DNA of 64,000 nucleotides from assembly GCA_035299085.1 (NCBI GenBank), contig DATGXG010000057.1, positions 117,284 through 181,283 on the forward strand. The letters run 5' to 3'. This document shows positions 45,026 to 54,233 of this stretch, one piece after another; positions within the stretch are counted from its first letter, which is position 1; each line of letters opens with the position of its first letter. The translations under genes were made by a program, and so were the position numbers. Source of the DNA: Bacteroidales bacterium. Lineage in GTDB: Bacteria > Bacteroidota > Bacteroidia > Bacteroidales > UBA10428. Under the pieces are notes generated by a model. The model had not been told where the DNA came from, searched no databases, and saw only the letters and a program-made list of their open reading frames with translations.

Positions 45026-45499
45026 ATGGATTTTAAAGCAACCGATATCAAAGGTCTTGATGAATTCACCAAGATGGTCAATGAATTCCTGCCCAATGTA
45101 CAGCGGGAAATAATGAACAAGGGGTTCAAAGAGGCGTCGACTCCGTTGATCCGTCAGGCACAGGAGAATATTGGCAGCAAAAGAATCAAGAAGTCAATCG
45201 GGATGAAACTTTCAAAACGCAATGTCGCCCTTGTTGGTGCAAGGCGTTATGGAGGATATGAAGGGCATCTTGCACATTTGTTCGAGGAGGGAACCGAGGA
45301 GCGTGGATATTTCACAAAAAAACGCAAAAACCTTTTCAAGACCGAAAAGAAATGGCACAAAACGGGTCGGATGAGGGCGTTGCATTTTTTCCAGCGTGCC
45401 AAGGATCAGACCGAGCAACTTGTGTTTGAAAAAATGTCGGATTCAATGATAAACGCCTTGGGCAGGATAGTTGCAAAATATAACAAGAAATACGGATAA
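45026..45499 (+). CDS. HK97 gp10-like protein (neck/tail adaptor)
   Basis: 157 residues. DIKGLDEFTKMVNEFLPNVQREI followed by TPLIRQAQENIG, RYGGYEGHLAHLFEEGTEERGYF, and a basic tail is the HK97-gp10 family. Three bases after the closure gene. It joins neck and tail. Confidence 0.87.
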   Translation: MDFKATDIKGLDEFTKMVNEFLPNVQREIMNKGFKEASTPLIRQAQENIGSKRIKKSIGMKLSKRNVALVGARRYGGYEGHLAHLFEEGTEERGYFTKKRKNLFKTEKKWHKTGRMRALHFFQRAKDQTEQLVFEKMSDSMINALGRIVAKYNKKYG

Positions 45500-45511
45500 A
45501 ACACAGACAAT

Positions 45512-45877
45512 ATGAGCGGTTTAGCCATAGGTAAATACATCAAACACATGCTTTCGGGCGTGACAACGAACATCAGTCCGCACTTTTCGACTGATGTGAC
45601 TCCTCTTATAGCTTACGAAAGGACTGGACATGAAATCGACGCTGAAAACAGCAGCTATGACGGATTGGCTTATGTGACATCTGTCCGGATCGACCTTGTT
45701 TATAATAATTATGACGATGCCGTCGATGCTGCAATTCAGGTCAAATCATTGCTTGAGAATAAAAGCGGTCAGTATAAGAATATTGTGGTTCATGATTGCA
45801 CTTTCGATGGTGCTATTGAGAACACTGATGGTAATTTATTCCAGCAGACGTTGAATTTTGATTTCAAGACCGATTAA
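45512..45877 (+). CDS. Tail terminator, DUF3168
   Basis: 121 residues. GKYIKHMLSGVTTNISPHF and the later YVTSVRIDLVYNNYDDAVDAAIQVKSLLENKSG with FQQTLNFDF are DUF3168 signs (SPP1 gp17-like). It ends tail-tube growth and joins tail to head. Confidence 0.87.
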   Translation: MSGLAIGKYIKHMLSGVTTNISPHFSTDVTPLIAYERTGHEIDAENSSYDGLAYVTSVRIDLVYNNYDDAVDAAIQVKSLLENKSGQYKNIVVHDCTFDGAIENTDGNLFQQTLNFDFKTD

Positions 45878-45891
45878 AAATAAATCTCTCA

Positions 45892-45900
45892 GTATTTATG
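45892..45900 (+). promoter_or_regulatory. Motif GTATTTATG, copy 5
   Basis: 34 bases before the tail-tube ATG and 15 bases after the terminator-gene stop. Confidence 0.5.
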
Positions 45901-45934
45901 CAAAAGGGATAACAGTATTTAACAACCAATATAA

Positions 45935-46363
45935 ATGAAAATTTTAGGCAAGAATTTTTTGGCATTTGTGACTTCCGGCACAACAAAGCAGCCGGTTGCC
46001 GGCGCAAGGACGGCAAGTTTCAGTGATGCATACGAAGAAATCGACACAAGCTCATGGGACGGTGTATCAGTTGAACTCGGACCAGGCAAGTACACAGTGA
46101 CCGTCAGTGGTCTTGTTGATTTCACTCAATCGGGCAGCACGAACAACTTTTATAGTGTTGCGAATCTCTATAAAAACAAGACCCTGATTGATTGGGCGTT
46201 TGGGTTCTCAACCAACGATAATGTTCCGCAAACATTGGACACCAACGAACCGATGATCTCAGGACAAGGCAAGTTCAAGGATTTAAAAATCGACACAAGT
46301 TACAACGGTGCTGTCGAGTACAGTGCGACAATTTCAGGCGTCGGCGACTGGACGATATCATAA
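45935..46363 (+). CDS. Major tail tube protein (TP901-1-like)
   Basis: 142 residues. The beta sandwich KNFLAFVTSGTTKQPVAGAR, YEEIDTSSWDGVSVELGPGKYTVTVSGLVD, and ISGQGKFKDLKIDTSYNGAVEYSATISG is the tail-tube fold of long-tailed siphoviruses. It forms the tube by stacking hexamers. A terminator follows. Confidence 0.87.
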   Translation: MKILGKNFLAFVTSGTTKQPVAGARTASFSDAYEEIDTSSWDGVSVELGPGKYTVTVSGLVDFTQSGSTNNFYSVANLYKNKTLIDWAFGFSTNDNVPQTLDTNEPMISGQGKFKDLKIDTSYNGAVEYSATISGVGDWTIS

Positions 46364-46407
46364 GGACATTCTCTTTGTTCATGTTTTTCATTATAAATTT
46401 TCCATTT

Positions 46408-46435
46408 AAAGCAGGCTGATGACCTGCTTTTTTTT
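46408..46435 (+). terminator. Rho-independent terminator after tail tube
   Basis: AAAGCAGG / CCTGCTTT stem, seven-base loop, T run. Confidence 0.8.
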
Positions 46436-46465
46436 CTTTTATATCGAATTATTGAATGAAGTCGA

Positions 46466-46474
46466 GTATTTATA
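46466..46474 (+). promoter_or_regulatory. Motif GTATTTATA, copy 6
   Basis: 31 bases after the terminator and 14 before ATG 46489. The longer frame from 46456 would run through the motif, so 46489 is the better start of the chaperone gene. Confidence 0.6.
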
Positions 46475-46488
46475 GAAAATACAATTTT

Positions 46489-46827
46489 ATGAAGGAAGTG
46501 GTTTATGTAATAATCGGCGACAAAAAATTCGAACTCCGAAAGACCAAGAAGGCGAACATGGTGTTCGAGGTTGTTTCTGGCAAGTTTTTCCAAGAATTCA
46601 CCGGCAGTTACACGGATATGATGATGATGTTCTATGCATACATGAAAGGTGCGAACCGGAATACTTTCAATTATTCATTCGATGAGTTTTGCGACATGCT
46701 CGATGAACACGAACTTGACATCGAGGTTTTCACTGATGCATTAAAGGAATTGGAGAATAAAAATGTGAAGGGTCAATCTCAAGAATCCGGACAGGAGCAA
46801 CAGAAACCTGCAAAAAAAAAGAAATAA
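46489..46827 (+). CDS. Tail assembly chaperone, short form
   Basis: 112 residues from ATG 46489. MKEVVYVIIGDKKFELRKTKKAN, FNYSFDEFCDMLDEHELDIEVFTDALKEL, then a Lys/Gln tail that ends in PAKKKK. It lies between tail tube and tape measure where the G-type chaperone belongs. The end of the gene is a run of nine As (46812-46820) next to the stop. The next frame opens without an ATG, so the same mRNA most likely also makes the fused long form. Confidence 0.75.
   Translation: MKEVVYVIIGDKKFELRKTKKANMVFEVVSGKFFQEFTGSYTDMMMMFYAYMKGANRNTFNYSFDEFCDMLDEHELDIEVFTDALKELENKNVKGQSQESGQEQQKPAKKKK
46812..46818 (+). other. Slippery site A AAA AAA for -1 frameshift
   Basis: GCA-AAA-AAA-AAG-AAA-TAA in the zero frame; a slip by -1 inside the nine As reads AAA-GAA-ATA-ACA-AGT and goes on to 47105 without stop. 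Placed seven bases before the zero-frame stop. Confidence 0.7.
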
Positions 46828-47108
46828 CAAGTGTATTTGATGAGTTCGCATTGATCTGCACTCATACCAGCGTAACTCCGGAATACTACCTGTATGAAAT
46901 GACAGACCGGGAGGTCGATGCTTTCGTCAATCAAATCAACATCAAATTGAAAAACGATTGGGAGCGCACCCGCACAGTCGCCACCTCCTTTGGTGGTGAA
47001 TTGAAACTCCCCTGGGACCCGGAGGAAGAGATCAAGCAAGAACCTCTTACACAGGAGGAGTTGAGAACAATGATCAACAGCTACAATCAAAAAACCAAAC
47101 CCGGATAA
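46818..47108 (+). CDS. Tail assembly chaperone, frameshift extension (GT-like part)
   Basis: In the -1 frame the residues KEITSVFDEFALICTHTSVT and then YYLYEMTDREVDAFVNQINIKL follow the slip; the only initiation codon in the region is a TTG at 46851 in mid-domain. The fused product would be about 206 residues from ATG 46489. The FDEFALICTHTSVTPEYYLYEMT part is a short helical domain like the T extension that binds tape measure in lambda gpGT. Confidence 0.7.
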   Translation, partial: KEITSVFDEFALICTHTSVTPEYYLYEMTDREVDAFVNQINIKLKNDWERTRTVATSFGGELKLPWDPEEEIKQEPLTQEELRTMINSYNQKTKPG

Positions 47109-47376
47109 TCCGCTATTTTCTCATTGTAAACATCAACTTCATGGCATTATCAGGGTGCAGGATGATGTTTGCATCAATTAAGAAAACACCCCTCCTGGAA
47201 TTGTTCGTTTTGCGTAATACGCTAAAACCGCTATGAATAAAGGAATCTGACACCCTGTAACAATTGTTATAAAATTGAAAATAACAATTCTCAAAACGAA
47301 TAATCAAGTGTAACAATCACTGATCTTTTTAATTCAAAATAAATGATTCCGCCAGTATTTATGAAAAAATACACTA
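47109..47376. other. Gap between tail chaperone and tape measure
   Basis: 268 bases. AT-rich; a minus-strand frame at 47113-47316 gives no family and is most likely chance. The GTATTTATG copy 7 lies at the right end. Nothing else seen. Confidence 0.5.
47355..47363 (+). promoter_or_regulatory. Motif GTATTTATG, copy 7
   Basis: 13 bases before the tape-measure ATG, with upstream TTCCGCCA like copy 2. Confidence 0.6.
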
Positions 47377-48990
47377 ATGGCAGGCAAGGATTTCTCAGTC
47401 GTTACCAAATTCATACTCTCTTCTACTGGCTTCAGTGACGGAGCTGCAAAGGTCACCAAGGAGGCGAAGCAGATGCAGACCGGCATTCAAAATGCCAATT
47501 CATCAATAAAACAGTCTTTTTCAAGCCTTGCGGGTGTCACGGGAGGTCTGACCTCCGAGATTTCTGGCATTGGTGATGCAATCGGAGGCGGAGCCAAGGC
47601 GTTCAAGTCGATGATTCCTGCAATCAACGGGGTGAAGGCGGCACTGATTAGCACAGGCATCGGGGCGATTGTTGTGGCTTTGGGCGTTGCCTTCGCTGCA
47701 TTGAGTTCTTACCTGACCGGCACTAAGGATGGTGCTGACAAGCTCAACACAGTTTTAGGATATGCAAAAGGCATTTTTACTGCCATATTGAACCGTGTGC
47801 AGTTGTTGGGCGAAGCGGTTGCATTGGTTTTTGAGGGTAAATTCAAACAAGCAGGTGAAAAACTCAAGCAAGCATTTTCAGGAGGTCTTCTTGAAGAGAT
47901 CAAAGAAACCGCTCAACAGTCCATGTCTTTCGCCCAAAGGGAAAATGAACTGAAAAAACAGCAGAATGAACTGATCCGCAAGCAAGCCGATTACGAGGTT
48001 CAGATCGCTCAGTTAAGACTTACCGCCGAGGACAAGTCAAAATCAGCCGAGGAGCGTCAGAATGCCATCACACAGGCAATCCGTCTTCAAAAGGAATTAT
48101 CCAATGCAAAGAACCTGATTGCAAAAGAGGAATATGAAATCCTTACTGCAAAAAACGCTCTCGGCAATAACTCATACGAGGACGACAAGAAGGAAGCCGA
48201 ACTCTATGCCAAGATGGTCGGCACACGCAAGGAGGAAGCTGACAGGTTGAAAGAAATGGTCACAAAGCAGGGCGAATTGACGGCTCAACTTACTGTTCAA
48301 AGACAGGAACAGGAAAGGATCAACGAACTGCGGTCACAACCTCTCTTGCAAAAGATCGAAAGTAAATCGGGCAAGATCGAGCAGCCTGATTTTGGCAAGT
48401 TGCCTTTAATCAACACAGAGAAGATTCAAGAGGCGACAGGTTTCATGGCAGAGTTGCAGGAGGGAATGAAGGCATTGCAGGAGGATAGCACGAAAGCAGG
48501 TGAATTATTGTTCACGGCGTTCAGTTCATCCATGTCGCAACTTACCAATGTCCTTGGACAAGGGGCGCAGAATTTTAAAAAATTCGGTCAGCAACTCAAA
48601 TCCGCAGTGAAAGAAATCATCGGGACGCTCATCAGTCAGGCAGTTGCAGCAATGGTTTCCAGTGCATTGAAGGACTGGAGCACAAAGGTTGCTTTTGGCT
48701 ACTTGGTCGCACCCGCAATGGCAGCAGCAGCAGGCGGTCTGGCGAAAACGGCGTTCAGTTCAATGCTCGGATCATTCGCAAATGCCGGGACAGTGGATAC
48801 ACCTTTTCAGATAGTGGGTGAAAGAGGACCTGAGCGTGTTCAACTGCCAATAGGCACTAAAGTAAGCACGGCTGGTCAGACAAGGATGATGATGAACAAT
48901 GCAGTCGGCGAGATAACAGTGAGGATTGAAGGAACCGATCTCGTCGGCGTGCTTAAAAATTATGACAATATGTATAACAGGTACATTTAA
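47377..48990 (+). CDS. Tape measure protein
   Basis: 537 residues. KDFSVVTKFILSSTGFSDGAAKVTKEAKQMQ start, hydrophobic LISTGIGAIVVALGVAFAALSSYL near 95-118, coiled coils (FAQRENELKKQQNELIRKQADYEVQ; EEADRLKEMVTKQGELTAQL), a second hydrophobic part (VAPAMAAAAGGLAKTAFSSML), and the end GERGPERVQLPIGTKV that recurs at the end of many tape measures. At about 0.15 nm per residue the tail should be short, about 80 nm. Overlaps the next gene start. Confidence 0.88.
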   Translation: MAGKDFSVVTKFILSSTGFSDGAAKVTKEAKQMQTGIQNANSSIKQSFSSLAGVTGGLTSEISGIGDAIGGGAKAFKSMIPAINGVKAALISTGIGAIVVALGVAFAALSSYLTGTKDGADKLNTVLGYAKGIFTAILNRVQLLGEAVALVFEGKFKQAGEKLKQAFSGGLLEEIKETAQQSMSFAQRENELKKQQNELIRKQADYEVQIAQLRLTAEDKSKSAEERQNAITQAIRLQKELSNAKNLIAKEEYEILTAKNALGNNSYEDDKKEAELYAKMVGTRKEEADRLKEMVTKQGELTAQLTVQRQEQERINELRSQPLLQKIESKSGKIEQPDFGKLPLINTEKIQEATGFMAELQEGMKALQEDSTKAGELLFTAFSSSMSQLTNVLGQGAQNFKKFGQQLKSAVKEIIGTLISQAVAAMVSSALKDWSTKVAFGYLVAPAMAAAAGGLAKTAFSSMLGSFANAGTVDTPFQIVGERGPERVQLPIGTKVSTAGQTRMMMNNAVGEITVRIEGTDLVGVLKNYDNMYNRYI

Positions 48991-51122
48991 TGAATTATTC
49001 CGGATCGACAATCATATACAATACGGATGACCATGCAAAAATCCTGATCATCGACCGTGCAAACCCTTCAAGCAACTACACGCATGTTGAATTCGCCTAT
49101 GATTCAATCGTGCTGGATTATCCTGAAAACAAGAAGAAATTCGACGTCGTACGACCGTGCGGTCTGTCGTTCAGCCTTGTTTCCACGCACTCGCAATTCT
49201 ATGATTTTTACACACCGTTGATGTTCCGTTGGAATGTTATTATGTACATCAATGGCATCTTAATTTTTGAAGGCTGGCTCAACACTGAAACTTTCTCGGA
49301 GAATTACAGCAAGCAATTGTATACCGTCAGGTTTGTGGCGAACAATGGGTTCACATTATTGAAGCGGTTGAGTTACACGGGAGGCACAAATCAGTTGATT
49401 CCTGTGTTCAATGTGATAAAGGATTGCATTGATGCCATGAATTACAATGCAATTCAATTCCTGTACGTGGGAATTTCCACGACAAGCCCACATGTTTTTC
49501 CTGACAGCAGTGAGACACTCTTTCATGACGAACTAATAAACAGCTATAATTTTTACGACGAAAACGGCGAGCCACAAGCGTTGTATGGTGTTCTTGAAGA
49601 CACTTTGAAGCCATACACTGCAAACATCCGCATGAAGGACGGGGGTCTGTATATAACAGATCACAACATGACGCTTTCTGGCAATGTCACATACAAAAAA
49701 TTCGACATACAGAATAATTACATGTATGCAGGAACCTCTGTACAATCAACGAATCTCGGTGAACTTCCATCCGGGTTGACGTCTGAAATGCAGTTGCAAA
49801 TAGTACCCGCATATAACAAGGCAAAAGTCAAATTCTCGCCATACGCCAACACCAAAGCGATTGACACAACAGTGAAAGTTCAAAACCAGCCTTTTTTATC
49901 GGGTGTTACAAAGTCAAGCGACGGCAATTGGGGTTTTGATTACAATTATTATCAAAACACCGGATCGGCATTCACCTTATACAACGCAAAACTTGCAACA
50001 GTGCAGGGAACCGGTGCGAAGAACCAGGAAAAATCGGAGGATGTCATCATCATATCAGGCAACAACACCGGTCAGACAGCTTGCTCGTTCAATTCACAGA
50101 CATATCTGGTAAATCATAATTACAGCCTGCTTGATGCATATAAAAAGTATTACATCAAAATAAGCATCACGGCAATGTTCCGCACGCAGGACAGCTACAA
50201 AAAAACGGATGTAAACACGAATGAAATTGTAACCAATTCGCACCTGAATTGCGGCTTCCTTGCATGCAAACTTAAGTTGGGCGATCAATGGTTTACCAAG
50301 ACGACCCATTGGGAACCGACATATCCCGGAAGCAACGGCATTTGGTCGGAAACGGAAAACCTTTTATGGATACCTTTTTTTCAAAAACAAGTAGTCGATC
50401 TACCTATTGGTGAGACGGACACTGTTTCCGGATCGTACCGGTACGAAGACAACCAGCTTGTTGTAAGTGCGGGATTGTATGTCCCGATGTTTTACGGTAT
50501 GTATTCACTAATCCCTTTTCATGTGTCGGGACAGTTGCAGTTCTCAATACTTAATGCTTTTGCAGGTATTGAATGGAACAATGACGACCCTTATGGCGAC
50601 CCTATGACATCCATAATAAAAGATGTATGGGTGAAAAGGGTTGACATTGAAATTGTGGACAAATACGGAAACACCGTGCCGGATCAGGATTATGAGAAAA
50701 TCGCATATTTCGATCCGCTTTATGAGAACGAGCATCCTGAAACCACATTGAACATTGGTGACAGCATCGTGAGGAATCCAAGCGAAAGGGGTGCGATTTT
50801 CTATCAGACTCACAATTATTTTTTCAATTTCGATTATGTGGACTTTTCGACAGGTCATACAAAGCAAGGTCTTACATCGAGCATGCAGAACCTCTATCTG
50901 AGAAGCGTCTTGAGTAATTACCGCCTGCCGTCGATTCAATTGGACGGGGTGTTTGTGAACAACCTTGTGAATCCAATCGGATATCACACAAATAATCACG
51001 ATCCGAAGTTCGCAGGAAAAAAACTGATGATTTCAGGGGTGAAGCAATACATATTCAGCAACCGGAGCGAGGTGACGCTCATCGAGATGAACCAGGACGA
51101 CCAAACAATCACGGAAATATAA
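48990..51122 (+). CDS. Distal tail / tail-tip protein, unknown family
   Basis: 710 residues. IIYNTDDHAKILIIDRANPSSNYTHVEF; beta-rich with VMYINGILIFEGWLNTETFSENYSKQLYTVRFVANNG (a Dit-like insertion typical of Bacteroidota phages). The end (KKLMISGVKQYIFSNRSEVTLIEMNQDD) is like tail-hub proteins. In this place the product forms the hub/tail tip. It is longer than Dit alone, so it may join hub and side parts. The ATG overlaps the tape-measure stop (TAATG). Confidence 0.7.
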   Translation: MNYSGSTIIYNTDDHAKILIIDRANPSSNYTHVEFAYDSIVLDYPENKKKFDVVRPCGLSFSLVSTHSQFYDFYTPLMFRWNVIMYINGILIFEGWLNTETFSENYSKQLYTVRFVANNGFTLLKRLSYTGGTNQLIPVFNVIKDCIDAMNYNAIQFLYVGISTTSPHVFPDSSETLFHDELINSYNFYDENGEPQALYGVLEDTLKPYTANIRMKDGGLYITDHNMTLSGNVTYKKFDIQNNYMYAGTSVQSTNLGELPSGLTSEMQLQIVPAYNKAKVKFSPYANTKAIDTTVKVQNQPFLSGVTKSSDGNWGFDYNYYQNTGSAFTLYNAKLATVQGTGAKNQEKSEDVIIISGNNTGQTACSFNSQTYLVNHNYSLLDAYKKYYIKISITAMFRTQDSYKKTDVNTNEIVTNSHLNCGFLACKLKLGDQWFTKTTHWEPTYPGSNGIWSETENLLWIPFFQKQVVDLPIGETDTVSGSYRYEDNQLVVSAGLYVPMFYGMYSLIPFHVSGQLQFSILNAFAGIEWNNDDPYGDPMTSIIKDVWVKRVDIEIVDKYGNTVPDQDYEKIAYFDPLYENEHPETTLNIGDSIVRNPSERGAIFYQTHNYFFNFDYVDFSTGHTKQGLTSSMQNLYLRSVLSNYRLPSIQLDGVFVNNLVNPIGYHTNNHDPKFAGKKLMISGVKQYIFSNRSEVTLIEMNQDDQTITEI

Positions 51123-51129
51123 CCGCAGG

Positions 51130-51138
51130 GTATTTATA
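51130..51138 (+). promoter_or_regulatory. Motif GTATTTATA, copy 8
   Basis: 14 bases before the fibre ATG. Confidence 0.6.
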
Positions 51139-51152
51139 GATAAATCGGTATA

Positions 51153-54100
51153 ATGATAACTATATTAAACAGGACAATCCCCGCTGCATCAAGATCAGGA
51201 TGCTGTTTCGGACTGAATGCTGCGATTACAAGCAGCGGTTCGGTTTTCTCAGGCGGGGCAAGCTCGGCAACTTCACAGGATTTGTCAATGTTGACACAAA
51301 GCGGCAGCACCAATGCTGCAAAATTGGGTGTCGGAACGACAACGCCGTATTATCGCATCCACATCACTGGCTCCGGTGCTACTGCAACGGCACTGCATTG
51401 TTATTTTCCGACAGCGTTGCAGCAAAGCAATGCGGTTGTCATGCAGGGAACCAACAGTGCCTATTTTGTTGCGCATTCGACCAATGTTGAAGCCGCTTTC
51501 GGTGCAAGCGTTGCGAATGTCGCCTTTGCAGGAAGCCTTGACAATTCGCCTTTCGAACTTCGAACAAGCAACACGAAAAGGGTTTGTTTGACGGACACCT
51601 GCACTTATATCACAACACCTTTGAATGTTTGCACTTCGGTTGTTTCACCATTGGTTTGCGGAAGCACCTGCGTGAAAACACCCCTGACTTGTACGACCGA
51701 CCTGAAGGTTGCAGGGTATCAATCAATAAATTCCGCTTACCTTGGTGACGCAAGGTTAAGCATAGGCGGCAATACAAGAACGACAGGCGACATTCAAACA
51801 AATGACTTTGTTTCAGACCCCCTGACAGGTCAGGGTTGGTGCGCTGGAAGCACCGGAGACGCTGAATTCCAAAATTTGAAAGTTAATTGCGCTATGTACG
51901 CAAAGGAATTCACGGTTGACAAAATTAAAAATGTTACCGACTGGATTATTGGAAACGGTGCGGTTTGTGCTGTTTCCGGAATTACTTATGACAGTTCGAA
52001 AAATAGATTCTATTTCACCGTTCACGAAGATTCACGGTACTATGCACAACCGGATGACGGATTGTGGTCTTTACAAACAAATTCAAACGGTGTTCACAGT
52101 TGTTTCCTGCGTGCTTACAGTGGTGACAGCAGCACTTGCAGGGTGTATGTGTGTGAAAATTGGAATAAAAGCAAATGTTCAACGGGTATTGCATTGAACA
52201 ATGTCAGTGCCTGTTATTTCTGTTTTATCGAACCGCCCGGACAGTTTTACAGTGTTGCAAGCTGTCAAGCCGGACAGTATGTGCAAAGCAACGCATTCAG
52301 TGCAACGGGCGGAACCTTGAATTTAAACCATTGCATACAGATTAACACGGGAAATGTCGCAGTTGCGCTGTACGACTGTTCAAACAACTTGGTTTGCAAC
52401 ATGGGAACCGTCAGCAGCAGCACAATGTTCAACTGCACGGTTCAAATTGCAAACACCTGTTCATACCGTTACAGGTATACAATGGGAACATCAAACACGA
52501 ACATAATGCCTTACAAGGTAAACATCAGCAACACCTATCAAGCGAACATGCCGGACGTTTCCGGGTGGTTGTTTGCACTTTGGGGCAACAAATCAAACCC
52601 TTCACGAGGAAATTTGATATACGGAACCGGGACGCAGCAAGGTGCGCCAAAACTTGAATTTTACACGAATGTAACGGGACAAACTATAAATGCGACAAAT
52701 AAAAAAACAATCCTGAACGCCGAAGGCTTGACAGCTTGCAACGCTAATTTAATTGACGCAAATGTGTCGGGGGTTGTGTGTGCCGGAAGCGGTTGCATTG
52801 GCGATGTGTGGACAATAAACAGCGCAGGAATAACGGACGGTTTTATTGACATAGACGGAAGCACGCACACAATAAGCGTGAAGGATGTGAACGGTGTTGA
52901 AAGGATTAATATAAACAACGGCTGTTTGTCACCGCTGGCAAACCTTTTGTGCGGGTCAAGTCTTTGCATACCTGAATCGTGCGCAACCGGTGCGGATTTG
53001 CGTATTGACCGTTGTGCGGGAACAACAAGCTGCACGATTTACTTTCAGGAATTAACAGCCGGGAATTCAACAACAATGACGGATTACACTTCATGCCAAG
53101 CCTCAAAGAATTTCCCGACCTGTGCCGGGAATATGTACACAGTTGGTTTCAACAGATGGTTCAGCACCGCATACTCACTTAATGCAAACACCTGCACGGA
53201 CAATGGTGACACATACACCTGCAAAACATACAGTCTTGCCGGAAATTACAAGTTTTGCGGAAGCACCTGCGTGCTTGACAATGCGAACAACCTTCTGTCC
53301 TGCCGGACCTGGTCGACCGGTGACAAAACGCCTTATTCAACCTTTGCAGCTTGCAGGCAATGTAGCGTGCAATTGTACGGAGTTTTTAACAATTCAACAG
53401 GCGGAACCGGTGTTTATTTAAAGACAACATATTCACTTGTCAACAATGTGAGCCAGACGGAATGCTTTCAAGTTTACCACCGTGACCCGGAATATTTAAT
53501 TTATTCGAATTCAAGCAACTGTCCATTATTGCTTTGCACGAACAGCGAAATCGACCTGTTCTGTTACAATTCAAGCATAGGAAAGGCGGAAATAAGAAAC
53601 AACGGGATTCAGTTAGCCTATGCAGCAGGGACTTATTTAAGGTTTGACAATTCAAAATTGTGTGTTAATGCCACAACCGTGTTCGACTGTTCAATAATAA
53701 ACATTTGCAACGGTTCGAATTTCAACATTTGCAACAGCAGCCTTGATGTTACAAACAGCAGTGCAAGCGGTTATGCAGCGGAATTTTGCAACACAAGTTG
53801 TGCGGCAACCAGTTTCGGCATTCTCGTGCGTTCGGGTTGTGCGAATGAGACAACGTGCATATACACGTTAAGAGCCTATAATAATGCGGGAACCGAACTC
53901 GGAGGTCTTGCCAACTCGACAGGTGGTGCATTTGCAGTATACACCCTCAGTGATTGCAATAAAAAATGCTGTATTCAGCCTGCAACAATAGATGCATTAA
54001 CCGTACTTCAAGCAGTTCCGGTATCAGAGTATGCTTGGAAATCGGACAAGGATGCAAACAAACACACCGGATACATCGCACAGGATGTCATGGGCAAGGG

Positions 54101-54233
54101 AGTCGAGGGTCTTGCCGGTCAAACACCGGAAGGTGATTACTTCATATCGCCGACGGCACTTATACCTCACATGCACCGTGCAATTCAGCAACTGACGGCT
54201 TGTATTAAAAAATTGGAGGGTCAAAAATGCTGA
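51153..54233 (+). CDS. Cysteine-rich tail fibre with S74 intramolecular chaperone domain
   Basis: 1026 residues. The C-terminal about 110 residues are a Peptidase_S74 domain: TLSDCNKKCCIQPATIDAL (Ser 932 and Lys, the self-cleavage residues), VPVSEYAWKSDKDANKHTGYIAQDV and ALIPHMHRAIQQLTACIKKLE. S74 domains fold trimeric fibres and then cut themselves off. The body (50-920) is Ser/Thr/Asn/Gly-rich, as in beta-stranded fibres. It contains about 59 cysteines, many in short patterns (GSTCV, TCTTD, CGSTC), which is exceptional. It should recognise the host surface. Confidence 0.85.
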   Translation: MITILNRTIPAASRSGCCFGLNAAITSSGSVFSGGASSATSQDLSMLTQSGSTNAAKLGVGTTTPYYRIHITGSGATATALHCYFPTALQQSNAVVMQGTNSAYFVAHSTNVEAAFGASVANVAFAGSLDNSPFELRTSNTKRVCLTDTCTYITTPLNVCTSVVSPLVCGSTCVKTPLTCTTDLKVAGYQSINSAYLGDARLSIGGNTRTTGDIQTNDFVSDPLTGQGWCAGSTGDAEFQNLKVNCAMYAKEFTVDKIKNVTDWIIGNGAVCAVSGITYDSSKNRFYFTVHEDSRYYAQPDDGLWSLQTNSNGVHSCFLRAYSGDSSTCRVYVCENWNKSKCSTGIALNNVSACYFCFIEPPGQFYSVASCQAGQYVQSNAFSATGGTLNLNHCIQINTGNVAVALYDCSNNLVCNMGTVSSSTMFNCTVQIANTCSYRYRYTMGTSNTNIMPYKVNISNTYQANMPDVSGWLFALWGNKSNPSRGNLIYGTGTQQGAPKLEFYTNVTGQTINATNKKTILNAEGLTACNANLIDANVSGVVCAGSGCIGDVWTINSAGITDGFIDIDGSTHTISVKDVNGVERININNGCLSPLANLLCGSSLCIPESCATGADLRIDRCAGTTSCTIYFQELTAGNSTTMTDYTSCQASKNFPTCAGNMYTVGFNRWFSTAYSLNANTCTDNGDTYTCKTYSLAGNYKFCGSTCVLDNANNLLSCRTWSTGDKTPYSTFAACRQCSVQLYGVFNNSTGGTGVYLKTTYSLVNNVSQTECFQVYHRDPEYLIYSNSSNCPLLLCTNSEIDLFCYNSSIGKAEIRNNGIQLAYAAGTYLRFDNSKLCVNATTVFDCSIINICNGSNFNICNSSLDVTNSSASGYAAEFCNTSCAATSFGILVRSGCANETTCIYTLRAYNNAGTELGGLANSTGGAFAVYTLSDCNKKCCIQPATIDALTVLQAVPVSEYAWKSDKDANKHTGYIAQDVMGKGVEGLAGQTPEGDYFISPTALIPHMHRAIQQLTACIKKLEGQKC

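Noticed and set aside
46456..46488. ATG at 46456 as the start of the tail chaperone
   Set aside because: The conserved GTATTTATA element lies inside these codons; the ATG at 46489 has the same spacing to the motif as in the other genes.
47113..47316. 67-codon minus-strand ORF between tail chaperone and tape measure
   Set aside because: Opposite to all late genes, no recognisable family, no promoter; probably chance in an AT-rich gap.
51153..54233. Diversity-generating retroelement acting on the fibre
   Set aside because: The repeated short blocks (for example TGCGGAAGCACCTGCGTG at two places) looked like variable repeats, but no reverse transcriptase gene or template repeat was found in the window.
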